The notes under the pieces are model-generated. The model was given only the letters and a program-made list of their open reading frames with translations. It was not told the DNA's origin and did no database searches. A stretch of 64,000 bases of DNA from Microbulbifer variabilis (lineage in GTDB: Bacteria > Pseudomonadota > Gammaproteobacteria > Pseudomonadales > Cellvibrionaceae), in NCBI RefSeq assembly GCF_020524905.1, contig NZ_JAIVKI010000011.1, forward strand, positions 90,646 through 154,645, in the 5' to 3' direction. The translations under genes were made by a program, and so were the position numbers. Positions 19,263 to 28,430 of this stretch are shown here, one piece after another (within the stretch, counting starts at the first letter, position 1; every line of letters begins with the position of its first letter).

Positions 19263-20486
19263 CTAGAGGCTGTTGTAGTACTGAATCACACCAACCGTTT
19301 TCCCACTGGCAAAGGCAGACTGAACTTGATCTGAACTCATGCCAATTGTCAAATCTGCATCGTTCACATTAAGATCAAGATACAAGCTTCCCGCCTGGGA
19401 GTAGGCATCGTCCCATTCAGTAATCGCATCATTAAGATCATTGATTACCGCTGTGTAGTTAGCCCCTTCTTCATCTGCAATGGCAGTCTGAATATCACTA
19501 ACAGCTGCTGCTACATCATTTTCAAGGGTTTGCCACTCCTGCAAAACAGCTTGCAGATTTTCTTCAACTTGCTGAGTTTCGTCCGCTAGCTGGCCAAAAC
19601 TTTGTGACAACATTTGAAGAGTAGAAACATCTGCAGTAACCAGATCCATTTCGGCTTGCTTATCCTGGATACTCTTTTGATCTGCGACGATTTTAGCGGC
19701 ATCCAAAGCAATAAAGGTGGTTGCTACCGCAGCTACTGGTCCCATAACGAACCAAGTCAGTAATCCTTCTGGGAAAGCCACAATAGAGGCTACTGTTCCC
19801 AGGGAGATAGCTGTAGCATCTGCGATACCAAGCGCCACTATACTGGCGGTCAGGGATTTGATATCTGCCTGTAAATTTTTGATATCGTTCTTTAAGTCAG
19901 CAATTTTTTGCTCATCAGCCTGAGCATCCTGAACAGACTTATCGGCAATTGACTGCAATTGAGACGCCATATCGGGCAGTTTATCTTGGAATCCTTGAAT
20001 AGCCTGAATTGCTCCACTAATAAAGGTAGAAACAAGGCCCAATTGAGACGTTATCGAGTTCAGATCATTCTTCAAGATGTTAAGAGCCGAAGTATTACTA
20101 GGGTCACTCTCAAGTGTATTCGCCTGGGTTAAGGCATCCTGCAATAATTCGCTGATAATACCGTTGTAGCTTTGTACTTCACCGGGTACATCCAAGAGCC
20201 TGGCCAGTACATTATTCACCCAATCAAGCGCATCTGAATTGGCCTGAGTGTAAGCCGCGACAAAGTCGCTCCAATCCGGCGGATTTTGATTTAAGGTAGG
20301 CAAGCTTGAGGACAAAACACTGGTCACCAGAGTGTTTATCGCAACGACATTCTGCTTATAAGTATTCTGGGTATCGCGAATGGACTGAGCACTACGATTA
20401 AAAGCTTTTGCCAGTGAAAGTTTTACCACTACTGGGCTAGTACTTTTTTCCGCCACCAAATCTACGTCATCACTTACCTGTGACAT
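19263..20486 (-). CDS. Alpha-helical pore-forming toxin (ClyA/HBL/XaxA-like)
   Basis: This 407-residue protein has the architecture of the alpha-pore-forming toxins that include ClyA, the Hbl and Nhe components of Bacillus cereus, XaxA/YaxA and Cry6: long amphipathic helices on both sides of one central hydrophobic hairpin. The hairpin spans about residues 211-265 (SIVALGIADATAISLGTVA, then FVMGPVAAVATTFIALDAA). Helices rich in Asp, Gln, Leu and Ala flank it (DLKNDIKNLQADIK; DKQAEMDLVTADVSTL). The N-terminus is polar, without a Sec signal, as in several members of this group. Cysteine is absent. A good ribosome-binding site (AAGAGAG) precedes the ATG and a strong terminator follows. It could work alone, or as one part of a bipartite toxin whose partner is not in this window. 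The exact subfamily is uncertain. Confidence 0.72.
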   Translation of the reverse strand: MSQVSDDVDLVAEKSTSPVVVKLSLAKAFNRSAQSIRDTQNTYKQNVVAINTLVTSVLSSSLPTLNQNPPDWSDFVAAYTQANSDALDWVNNVLARLLDVPGEVQSYNGIISELLQDALTQANTLESDPSNTSALNILKNDLNSITSQLGLVSTFISGAIQAIQGFQDKLPDMASQLQSIADKSVQDAQADEQKIADLKNDIKNLQADIKSLTASIVALGIADATAISLGTVASIVAFPEGLLTWFVMGPVAAVATTFIALDAAKIVADQKSIQDKQAEMDLVTADVSTLQMLSQSFGQLADETQQVEENLQAVLQEWQTLENDVAAAVSDIQTAIADEEGANYTAVINDLNDAITEWDDAYSQAGSLYLDLNVNDADLTIGMSSDQVQSAFASGKTVGVIQYYNSL

Positions 20487-20866
20487 ATTTATTTCTCTCT
20501 TAATGATTATCTAAGATGAAACCTGAGACCTCCAAGAAAAAAACCTTGACTTAGGCGCCACCCAATATAGCAAGGTTTACAGTACATCAATATGCCAACA
20601 CTTATAATGAATCGAAAATATAAATTTCTTTATATTCACATCGCTAATAAAGAGCACGGCGCCAAGCAATCCAACATTAAACTGGCCGCCCTATTCGATA
20701 AAAAAAGGATAGATTCACCTAGGGGCATGCTTTAGGGGGAGCACTCAATATTCGAGCTGACAAAGCTACGACCATTCACTCCATTAAACTAAACTACACA
20801 AAATTTTCGTTAGGCAACGGGAGATGTAACCAAAAGCTACTTTGACCATGACAGCACTTCAGAAAT
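20487..20866. other. Intergenic region, no gene seen
   Basis: These 380 bp hold the upstream region of the toxin gene and the downstream region of the small membrane protein gene. No coding frame or terminator was recognised. Confidence 0.45.
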
Positions 20867-21301
20867 CTAAAGCTTGATTAAACCGTTCCTAAATTTATAT
20901 AAAGCTCTTTCCTCATCGTAATTGAGACGCCGGCGAGAAACGGCTAAACAACAGAGTATATTCAGCAGCGGCAGCAAGAAAGTATATATAGAAATACCAC
21001 CCAAACTGACCCAAAGAGAAACAATCAGCCCGCAGAACAACCCGGGAATAAGACGATACTTCACTGTCACCGGCCTTCCCATAAATTTAACTAAGATCCC
21101 CGCAACAAAACCAGGAATAACATAGACGTACAAGGGAATAATCCCTCTGGCAAAAGATAGCGCGATCAAGATCCCTAAAGTTCCCAGCAGAACGGCAAAT
21201 AGTGAAAGCAACAGGCTTTGCTCTTTTAACAAGCGGCTGATCAGTGTGTGACTCGGACTAACCTCCAGATCACTTTGTGGGCTTTTATAATCTTCATTCA
21301 T
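20867..21301 (-). CDS. Small multi-pass membrane protein
   Basis: This 144-residue protein has a polar start (NEDYKSPQSDLE), a pattern common at the front of small bacterial inner-membrane proteins, followed by about four hydrophobic segments (LLLSLFAVLLGTLGILIAL, YVYVIPGFVAGILV, LIPGLFCGLIVSLWVSL, IYTFLLPLLNILCCLAV) and a basic C-terminus. No transporter or enzyme motif is visible. Its function is unknown; it stands between the toxin region and a divergently read operon. Confidence 0.6.
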   Translation of the reverse strand: MNEDYKSPQSDLEVSPSHTLISRLLKEQSLLLSLFAVLLGTLGILIALSFARGIIPLYVYVIPGFVAGILVKFMGRPVTVKYRLIPGLFCGLIVSLWVSLGGISIYTFLLPLLNILCCLAVSRRRLNYDEERALYKFRNGLIKL

Positions 21302-21626
21302 TTTGATTGATGCATCACATTTAAAAAATCAGTCTGGATTATAAAGGACATTTTCGCTACAGCACAAAGATAAGCCTTTACTCCACCAATAGTCATTATA
21401 CTTTCTTTAGCCATGGGCTGGATACAGAGCCCTTAAATCTAGCCTCTTGTTCTAGGGTCTGATATTGGCGGAATAAAGACCAACATCTTTACAACTAATA
21501 AACCAAATATCCCTTTGAGAATACGAGTTTGTAGCAATTTACTATCATTACTACCGGGCCAAATAGAAAGGATTGCACTCCCGCCATTAGTGAATATTAA
21601 GCCTACCCCGCCTCCAGGAGGCATAG
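21302..21626. other. Intergenic region between divergent genes
   Basis: This region should contain the promoters for the membrane protein gene (minus) and the three-gene operon (plus). A minus-strand frame of 64 codons starting MASMPPGGG overlaps the operon start and is not convincing. Confidence 0.4.
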
Positions 21627-23207
21627 ATGCCAATGGCCAATGATCATCACAACACTCTCACCGACTCTTTAAAGCGCGCCCGGTTTGACTTGCTACCGAC
21701 CTATTCCACGCATCGGATAGAGTTATTGCGACTCTTTCGTGAGACCTTAGCGCTACAACAGCCAATCCTGTCTCGATCTTGGAAACAGCTGGAGGCGCAG
21801 GCGCGCTTGTGTATGGGATTGGGCTATGCAGAATATCGCAACCTCCAAAGCCAACTGGAAAGTACAGCCCAAATCGACAACCTGCATCATCGTTTGGGTT
21901 CAGAGTTCCTTTTTGTACTCCGCGGTATTGCTATCAGTGGCGATCGGGATCAGTGGGTTAAAAATCTTAAGGAGCGACTTCGTAACAAAGACCCCGCTGA
22001 ACACTTGAACACACTGCTCGCAAAGGCGGAAGAACTGACCGGAAATAAACTCTCTGAACAGACGCTTACACGTTTACGCAAAAAAATTACCGGTTTGGAC
22101 GAAAGGCTAGACCTGCAGAAATCCATGGTTGTCCTAGCCAATGGAAAGACAAAAAACATCGACCTGTTGAAGCCTTTCCTTCCAGAAAACGAGACCTCAA
22201 TGGCCGTGCGGGTAAACAGCACTGCGAATGCCGTCATTATGTGTCTGTGCCGAGGACTGCAGGGCCTGGTACACGCTCAATTCAATATTGCCCTAAAAAC
22301 AGACATCTCCAGTGCCGAGTTTTCCAAACAGAATATCCCCACGATTAAGGCAATTACAGAGAGCTTTGCCAATCAGCTCACAATGGGGCAAAAACGTATT
22401 TATAGCGCCCTGCTTTTAAGTGAACCCCAAAGAATTACCCAGGCATGCCTAATATTTGCCGGTGATATTGAAAGTCAGCTACCCCAATTCGTAGGAGCTC
22501 AGGCTGTCATACACAATGCCATCGAAGAATTATTGCAACGCGGCAGTGGTGGCTTGGCGGAAAAGCTTGGGGATCTCGCAGTTGATGCGCACTTTCTCAC
22601 CCGCTCCGCCATCGCAAGCCATGCCGCCTGTTATCGTCTTGCCATCGGCTGCAGAGATTTCAATACCGATAAAGATATAAAAGCCCTTCTGAAAAATATT
22701 CCCTCTCTGGCTTTCTCTACACCCCTGCCCAACGGCAAAGATGTAGAGCTATCGAGGCTTGAGAACAGCTCGGAGGGAGAGTTTGTTGAAATCAGAGGCT
22801 TTGTCGAAGAAGTCAGTTCACCTCCCCAGGAGGGCGGTATGCTACTCAGTCATCTTGTATTGAGGGACCCTTCCAGTAATGCCTTGGCAAATGCCGTGGT
22901 GCGCTTTGCGCACCTACCCCATGCCGGCGTCTGCCAGGGGGCTTTTTGCAGGCTCAGCGGCACCTACCGGGAACACTCAAGCTTACTTGATGGCAAAGCC
23001 GCCGTTGAGGTCGACACTCTGGCCCTGGCCGAGATCGCTGAGTCCAGTTTTGAGATCTGTTTCTTGAGGCTCGCCAGCCGCTGGTTCCACCCATGGCGCA
23101 GTAATACCAACCTTTACTGGTCTCTCGGTGCTCACAAAACCGAAGAGGACTCCGAAGCCACCCTGGGTGCCGGAGAATTGCTTTTCACGCCCCTAATTCG
23201 TCAGTAG
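21627..23207 (+). CDS. Hypothetical protein, first gene of the TGT-like operon
   Basis: This 526-residue cytoplasmic protein has a clear AGGAGG ribosome-binding site five bases before the ATG. The first 350 residues are helical and basic to neutral with no motif I can name. Near residues 380-460 there is an OB-fold-like stretch (EGEFVEIRGFVEEVSS, LLSHLVLRDPSSNA, FCRLSGTYREHSSLL), which may bind nucleic acid. The end is rich in aromatic residues (RWFHPWRSNTNLYWSLG). Ten bases separate its stop from the next gene, and the third gene looks like a tRNA-guanine transglycosylase relative, so a role in nucleic-acid base modification is possible. I do not recognise the family. Confidence 0.7.
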   Translation: MPMANDHHNTLTDSLKRARFDLLPTYSTHRIELLRLFRETLALQQPILSRSWKQLEAQARLCMGLGYAEYRNLQSQLESTAQIDNLHHRLGSEFLFVLRGIAISGDRDQWVKNLKERLRNKDPAEHLNTLLAKAEELTGNKLSEQTLTRLRKKITGLDERLDLQKSMVVLANGKTKNIDLLKPFLPENETSMAVRVNSTANAVIMCLCRGLQGLVHAQFNIALKTDISSAEFSKQNIPTIKAITESFANQLTMGQKRIYSALLLSEPQRITQACLIFAGDIESQLPQFVGAQAVIHNAIEELLQRGSGGLAEKLGDLAVDAHFLTRSAIASHAACYRLAIGCRDFNTDKDIKALLKNIPSLAFSTPLPNGKDVELSRLENSSEGEFVEIRGFVEEVSSPPQEGGMLLSHLVLRDPSSNALANAVVRFAHLPHAGVCQGAFCRLSGTYREHSSLLDGKAAVEVDTLALAEIAESSFEICFLRLASRWFHPWRSNTNLYWSLGAHKTEEDSEATLGAGELLFTPLIRQ

Positions 23208-23217
23208 GAGAGCGACC

Positions 23218-23580
23218 ATGCCACCAGATGATGGATGTATGACGGAGCTGGATAGTGTCCACGACCAGATTGCGGAATTAGAAGTGCTGCTGGCAATGGC
23301 ACAGCTGGCAAAAGCGGAGTGGCACGCCGCCAAAGAAGCCGTACGTGCTGAGTGCCTGGAAACGGCGATACCCAATCTGCCCAACTTGCATCAAAAAGAT
23401 GAATTGGATTTTCCCATAGAGCCTATGGACCACGCGGTAGCCGAATGTATAGAAAACCACCCAGATGTGCTTGAAGCCTGGGACCTGTTCGAACAGGTAG
23501 CCTTGGAGCTCGAAATTGAACTGGAAGTGGCCCATGCACTACTCGACGAATACAAAGCCTGCTCTCACGCGCTTGTTTGA
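23218..23580 (+). CDS. Small acidic helical protein of the TGT-like operon
   Basis: This 120-residue protein is strongly acidic and almost entirely helical, with a leucine-rich front (LDSVHDQIAELEVLLAMAQLA) and a second helix pair (EAWDLFEQVALELEIELEVAH). It contains no catalytic motif. A TAGGAGA ribosome-binding site precedes the ATG. It sits between the OB-fold-like protein and the TGT-like protein, with gaps of 10 and 18 bp, so it is probably cotranscribed and may be an adaptor or stabilising subunit. Function unknown. Confidence 0.65.
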   Translation: MPPDDGCMTELDSVHDQIAELEVLLAMAQLAKAEWHAAKEAVRAECLETAIPNLPNLHQKDELDFPIEPMDHAVAECIENHPDVLEAWDLFEQVALELEIELEVAHALLDEYKACSHALV

Positions 23581-23598
23581 AGAGTCATCAGCAGGCCA

Positions 23599-24987
23599 AT
23601 GACTACCATGCGGTTTATCGCCAACCTGCGCCGACAGACGTTGGAAGCCTTTGCCAATCACAAGGTTAACGCCGGAGGCTATCTCCTCTCTGCGCACCGA
23701 ATTACCACCCCCAATCTACAAATGGCTGCAGAGGTTCGCCGCCGAGAGCTGCCTCTCTTTGCCGATAACGGCACCAAACTATTGATTGACACGGTTATTT
23801 CCCAGTTCTCCAAAGAAGCCCGCCAAGTGACCCAGCGGGTAAAGGCCCTACGCCGTCAGTTGGGACACCTACCCCGCGGCCGTGAAGTCCCAAAAGATTT
23901 ACGCATACTGGCAGATACACTGGCAGAGAGAGTGCTGGCCATTTGTAGTGGGCACTCAAATACCATCGACACCGAAACATTGCTGCAACGCCAGTTGTTA
24001 ATGAACCCCACCCATCTGATCGCCCAGGAAGATTTCGCCACAACTTGCCTGGTGGCTCTCGATCTGGAGCGGGAAATTACCGATTGGCGGCCGAAGCGTA
24101 TCGCCGCGCGCAATCGCCAAAGCCTGAAGCTGTGGAAGAAAGTTGCTGAACACCCTCTGTGCCAGGAATTGAATGTTTATGCGGTGCTAAGCGCCATGGA
24201 TTACAACACTGGCCGAGAGGCTGGCCGACTGGCTGCAGAAGCCGGGTCGGATTCCGCAGCCATAGGCTTGGCCGGAATTTGTGGCGATTTGAATGCAACC
24301 GATTTCTATGTACTCGGTCGAGCCTCATTCAAACTGGCCCGGCCGGTTCCCCGCCGCTATGTGCGGCTGGCACAAGTACTAAAAGGCATCGCAGATGGCT
24401 ACCATGATGGCAATAGACCTCTGGAGAGGTTCCACTGCCTGGGTCTCGGCGCTCCATCATTACTGCCCATTGCCGCAGCCGCCCTACCGGTAAATACCCA
24501 GATCACTGCAGATGCCACCAGTCCAATTCATGCCGCTGCCAAAGACCGCGTGCTCTACGACCCGGAAAGTTTTGGTGACCGGGCAACGACCAGGGAAATC
24601 GTTGAGCGAATCCTACATGGAGGTGACTGGCCCTTCCTCAGTCCATTTACCCAGACTTTTAAGCAGCGTTTTGGACACGACCCCGAAATCGCCAGAAACT
24701 GGTGGGAAGCCCAAGGGCAACCCTCTATCAACAGGAAAATCTTACAACAACCCAGCGATCTCACCGCGGCACTGCCGCTATTCTGCGAGGCAGATCCACT
24801 CATTCGCCCTATAGCTCGGGATACCTGGATCGCACACAATCACTGGGTTCTGGGCGAGTTAACCGAAGGCCGCAGTGGCCCGCAGAGACGAGAACTGGCC
24901 CACCGCATTATTGATCACTGGCTGGAAGGGCCGGAGACTATCACCAGCCGAGGCCTGGCAATCGCAAAAGAAATCCTTTTGCGATAG
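23599..24987 (+). CDS. tRNA-guanine transglycosylase-like TIM-barrel protein
   Basis: This 462-residue protein shows the order of motifs seen in the TGT superfamily (queuosine Tgt, archaeal ArcTGT and the DNA-modifying DpdA), which exchange a purine in RNA or DNA for a 7-deazaguanine. ADNGTK (Asp57) corresponds to the DSGGFQ loop, VYAVLSAMD and AAIGLAGICGD (221-230) to the QG and GGLAVGE strands, FHCLGLGAP (278-286) to the HLMGVG strand, and Asp305 in ITADATSP to the nucleophilic aspartate region. Similarity is distant and the zinc-binding Cys3His set of bacterial Tgt is not visible, so it is not ordinary Tgt. It is the last gene of a three-gene operon. A hairpin (ATCGCAAAA/TTTTGCGAT, 24961-24985) overlaps its last codons and may end transcription. 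Target nucleic acid unknown. Confidence 0.6.
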   Translation: MTTMRFIANLRRQTLEAFANHKVNAGGYLLSAHRITTPNLQMAAEVRRRELPLFADNGTKLLIDTVISQFSKEARQVTQRVKALRRQLGHLPRGREVPKDLRILADTLAERVLAICSGHSNTIDTETLLQRQLLMNPTHLIAQEDFATTCLVALDLEREITDWRPKRIAARNRQSLKLWKKVAEHPLCQELNVYAVLSAMDYNTGREAGRLAAEAGSDSAAIGLAGICGDLNATDFYVLGRASFKLARPVPRRYVRLAQVLKGIADGYHDGNRPLERFHCLGLGAPSLLPIAAAALPVNTQITADATSPIHAAAKDRVLYDPESFGDRATTREIVERILHGGDWPFLSPFTQTFKQRFGHDPEIARNWWEAQGQPSINRKILQQPSDLTAALPLFCEADPLIRPIARDTWIAHNHWVLGELTEGRSGPQRRELAHRIIDHWLEGPETITSRGLAIAKEILLR

Positions 24988-25537
24988 AAACTTTCTAATT
25001 GGGCACCGCCAATACCATCGCCCTACATCGGCCAATTATTACGGGCAGAGAAATAAATTCTTTTTTGAATCCCGTCGACAAAAAAATTACCGCGCATGGA
25101 TTTTTTGTCATCTCAAATTCCATCAATCGAGATCCAATCGAGTGGCGACAACTTTTTACTCTATACCGAAAAAATAATAACCAAAGAAATCAGGCACAGA
25201 TGCGCTGTTCAGTACCAGCGCCGTTAATCATTTCTAGAATCGCAGTCCGCCCATCAACAATTAAACTTATCTCGAATACGTTTTTGTACCAATTAGATAT
25301 CTCAAAAATTCACCTTTTAAAAATAAAAATGAAACGTGGCATTACAAACCCCACGAAAATAAATCACCACCGATAAATATCTCAAAAATGAGAAATATGC
25401 AGCCCGCCTGATCGACAATGCAATCCATTGCGGCAGAAATTACCTAGCGCGCCGCTGCCAAGGTTCCTCTAATAGCTAAGTGGCACACTTATAGTGTTTT
25501 CACTCAATAACCATAAACAAAAAAGGAACACGTACTG
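24988..25537. other. Intergenic region, no gene seen
   Basis: This AT-rich stretch of 550 bp contains a 125-codon plus-strand frame (from 24999) without ribosome-binding site or recognisable content, which I reject. The end of the stretch must contain the promoter of the secreted-protein gene at 25538. Confidence 0.45.
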
Positions 25538-27268
25538 ATGAAAGTACCAGTAGTAGGAATGCTGTACCCGATTTTATTGGGATTAACGATTCAAGCAGCA
25601 AGCGCGGTCGCGCAGTCTTTTGATGAGGGGGCCTATACCGAGCGACAACTGCAATACATTGATGAGGGGGTATCCTCTACAAGTGACCTGGCGCTGGTTT
25701 TACAAGCCTATACCGGTGAACCGCTTAACTGGGAGGCACTCAACCAAAATCTGGATGTTGTACGCAATGGGGGCAAAGAAAAATCGGATTTTACCCTCAC
25801 CCGGCTGATTCGAATCCTGTATTTCCGTCCAGAGATCAAGGATGAACTCTTAGCGGCACTTGATGGGTTTCACTTCTGGTTCAAGGAGAGCGGAACCGGT
25901 GATCATATTTTCGCCTCCGAGAATCATATGATCATGTACACCTCGGCACAGTACCTGCTGCAGGAGAAGTACGGGGTCTTTGCCGATGACAGAACCTACA
26001 GGCGTCTAAAGCGGTATCTGGAGGTGAAAAATCAATATGGGTTCTACGAATTTTACTCACCCAACTACTACCCCTACACCCTCTCAGCCCTCCTCAATCT
26101 GGTGGATTTCGCGGAAGATGCTGAAATCCGCAACCTGGCCAGCGGGGCCGCGCAGCGTTTGCTCCAGGACATCCTTTTAGTCACCAATGATGAAGGGGCC
26201 TTTTACTCCGCTTTTGGACGCGGTAACGACGGCTACCGCGAGATGTGTGTCGATGCAAATATCAACCGCATCATCTATCTGCTGACCGGACTGGGAACTG
26301 AGAAGGCCAAGACGCTTAGCCCTGCCGGGGTAATGCTGGCCACCTCTGGACTGGAAATCCCTGACAAAGTGTACGAGTACTTCGGCAAAAACGTGAACAG
26401 AAACTACTCCGTGGGCCACTCACTGTCCGAGGCGCGTAACAGTATCTATGCCGATTTGCCTCGCGAAGAGCGCGTGCCTTTTTACTGGAGCCAGGGTGCC
26501 TACTTCCACCCGGATATAGCCGCCGATAGTGCTTGGTTTATCAGCAAATACCAACTGCACGACTACCCAGGGTTGCAGGCCTTTGACCAATTCCTCGGCC
26601 TGTCAGAAGCTGCAGCCCCCGCCGCCGCCAAGGCCGGCGCTGTATTTAGTCGCAGTTCAGTACTCTCGGGCGCCAACTTCTCCATCTATAAGGATGGCGG
26701 CGCAATGATGCACTCCATTCAAAGCTACTGGCCCGGCCGCCAGGGCTATCAGCAGAATGCCTGGATCGCCACCACTGGCACCCAGCCTGTCTGGACCAAA
26801 GTTGGAGACGCCAGCAGCAGCGGCGTTATGCAAAATGACCACCTGCCCAAAATCAAACAGGTAAACAATGTCGCGGTAATTCAGTACAACCCCTACCCGG
26901 CTATCGAACTGTTCCACTCCGGCGGCTCCGATGTCGCCCTGCACTGGCCTAGCGGCTTTGATCAAGAAAAACGCAGCGGCAACTGGAAATTCGGCAAGGA
27001 AGGCGATGGCTACATCGCCGTGCGCTACCCCTGCGGCAATGGCGATTCCAATACCGTTAGCTGCGGCTGGAACGAGCAGACCTGGGTGGTGATTATGGGC
27101 AGTGAGCAACGTTACGGCAGCTTCGAAGCCTTTAGCCAAAAAGTGCTCAATGAAGTGAGCTACGATGCCGACTGGGAATGGCAGGGCTCCTTCTGGAAAG
27201 GCACACTGAAATATGTGTACGACTCAGATGTGAAGTTTGACGGGACCGATATCAGCTTGACCTGGTAA
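25538..27268 (+). CDS. Large secreted protein of unknown function
   Basis: This 576-residue protein has a signal peptide (MKVPVVGMLYPILLGLTI, cleavage around SAVAQS) and so is exported. The mature protein is rich in Tyr, Trp and Phe. The front half is helical (LLAALDGFHFWFKESG, SENHMIMYTSAQYLLQEKYG, YSPNYYPYTLSALLNLVDF) and recalls the alpha/alpha-toroid domains of some polysaccharide lyases and related secreted enzymes; the back half is beta-rich (FSIYKDGGAMMHSIQSYWPG, EQTWVVIMGSEQRYGSF). SENHMIMYTSAQ could be an active-site region. Two Cys near the end (RYPCGNGDSNTVSCGW) may form a disulfide. AAGGA precedes the ATG and a strong terminator follows. The lyase idea is only a fold-level guess. 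Confidence 0.7.
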   Translation: MKVPVVGMLYPILLGLTIQAASAVAQSFDEGAYTERQLQYIDEGVSSTSDLALVLQAYTGEPLNWEALNQNLDVVRNGGKEKSDFTLTRLIRILYFRPEIKDELLAALDGFHFWFKESGTGDHIFASENHMIMYTSAQYLLQEKYGVFADDRTYRRLKRYLEVKNQYGFYEFYSPNYYPYTLSALLNLVDFAEDAEIRNLASGAAQRLLQDILLVTNDEGAFYSAFGRGNDGYREMCVDANINRIIYLLTGLGTEKAKTLSPAGVMLATSGLEIPDKVYEYFGKNVNRNYSVGHSLSEARNSIYADLPREERVPFYWSQGAYFHPDIAADSAWFISKYQLHDYPGLQAFDQFLGLSEAAAPAAAKAGAVFSRSSVLSGANFSIYKDGGAMMHSIQSYWPGRQGYQQNAWIATTGTQPVWTKVGDASSSGVMQNDHLPKIKQVNNVAVIQYNPYPAIELFHSGGSDVALHWPSGFDQEKRSGNWKFGKEGDGYIAVRYPCGNGDSNTVSCGWNEQTWVVIMGSEQRYGSFEAFSQKVLNEVSYDADWEWQGSFWKGTLKYVYDSDVKFDGTDISLTW

Positions 27269-27289
27269 GCGTGCCATTTTTTTAGCTAT

Positions 27290-27318
27290 GGGGAGGGACT
27301 TCGCCCTCCCCGTTTTCT
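27290..27318 (+). terminator. Intrinsic terminator
   Basis: GGGGAGGG and CCCTCCCC form a perfect 8 bp GC-rich stem around the loop ACTTCG, followed by GTTTTCT. It lies 21 bp after the stop of the secreted-protein gene. Confidence 0.85.
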
Positions 27319-27454
27319 ATTAGCTGAAGAGGAGAACTCCCCCACCCTCTGGCCCTTAAAAGTCATGGATGCTGAATAGACGTACAGAGAGGCAGTCACA
27401 GCGTGCCCCAAGAGCGGCTGTTTTTTCTCCATCCATTAAGTCATTAGGAGCGAT

Positions 27455-28000
27455 TTATTCAGCCCCATCCAGCCGATACCAATACTCGGCAAGATAACCC
27501 CGCGCATCCTCGTGCAAAATCTGTCGAACAACCTCCGGCTCGGCATTGTTACAGCGCCACTCAAACACCGTCGCCCGCCCGGTAACCGCAGCGGGGATCG
27601 CCTCCGCTGTGGGGTTGCTTTCACAGTAAGTCACCATCGCCTCGCTGGGCTCTCGCGAAATATCCGCCTTTTCCGTACAGGGCAGGTTGGCACCCACAAA
27701 ACAGGCGTAGACTGCCCCATCCATACAGCGCCAGAAGGTGCCCCCGGCAACCCAGTCCACCGGGGCATCATCGGCAATACCCGCCGCCTTGCGGATACCC
27801 GATAAAACCATCTGCGGTTTTGCCGGGCCGATATAGGGCTCCTGCGGTTGATCCACATTTTTTACAGCCGCGCAGTAGCGCACAGGATCATTAAATGCGC
27901 CCAGATATTGCCCCTTATCCTGCTCGGCGCTTACCAAACTCGTACTGAGACAAAGTGAGAGGGTAAGACCATGAACAATGTACGCCATTCTTCGAAACAT
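27455..28000 (-). CDS. Hypothetical secreted protein with paired cysteines
   Basis: This 181-residue protein starts with a signal peptide (hydrophobic core IVHGLTLSLCLSTSL, cleavage near VSAEQ). The mature part holds seven Cys (including RYCAAV, WRCMDGAVYACF, LPCTEK, TYCESN, WRCNN), consistent with disulfides in the periplasm. It contains no motif I recognise. The start ATG at 28000 has only a weak ribosome-binding site. It converges on the large secreted-protein gene. Confidence 0.6.
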   Translation of the reverse strand: MFRRMAYIVHGLTLSLCLSTSLVSAEQDKGQYLGAFNDPVRYCAAVKNVDQPQEPYIGPAKPQMVLSGIRKAAGIADDAPVDWVAGGTFWRCMDGAVYACFVGANLPCTEKADISREPSEAMVTYCESNPTAEAIPAAVTGRATVFEWRCNNAEPEVVRQILHEDARGYLAEYWYRLDGAE

Positions 28001-28430
28001 TTTTTAACCCGCTTAAAGATAAATAGGCAAAAGACAGAGCCCCAGAGTTATAAGCTATCACTGAAAATAAAGAACCAAATAAAATAAGTTACTTATACGA
28101 CCTCCGTAAAAAAATGGAAGAACCCCAAAACTGTCAATAGTGGACTTATCTCGGCGATCCTTTCCACAATATAGTAAAGAGAGTATTCACTTCAGGAACA
28201 CTAGATTGCCCACAAAAGTGTCATACTCACCCTTGACGTCAACCGACAGCTAAATCACCATCTCCTCAATCTACTAGGCCAACATAACTACAACGAGAAA
28301 TTCATTCGATTAACACATCGAGTCTTGCCCTAGTGGAAAAGCATTAAATGCAAACTGCATTCTATGGCAAATTTCATCCTGACGGATAACTCGCCTCAAC
28401 CACATAACCGCACATAATTTGTTCGAACAC
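28001..28430. other. Intergenic region, no gene seen
   Basis: This 430 bp stretch separates the divergent secreted-protein and patatin genes. No coding frame or regulatory motif was recognised. It should contain promoters for both. Confidence 0.45.

Noticed and set aside
7072..20486. A type III secretion locus
   Set aside because: Effector-like genes and an AraC regulator are present, but no apparatus, chaperone or translocator gene was found in the window.
23599..24987. Ordinary queuosine tgt gene
   Set aside because: The zinc-binding Cys3His cluster and DSGGFQ motif of bacterial Tgt are not present; only the fold-level pattern fits.
24999..25376. 125-codon frame after the TGT-like gene
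   Set aside because: Low complexity, basic, AT-rich, no ribosome-binding site, no family-like pattern.
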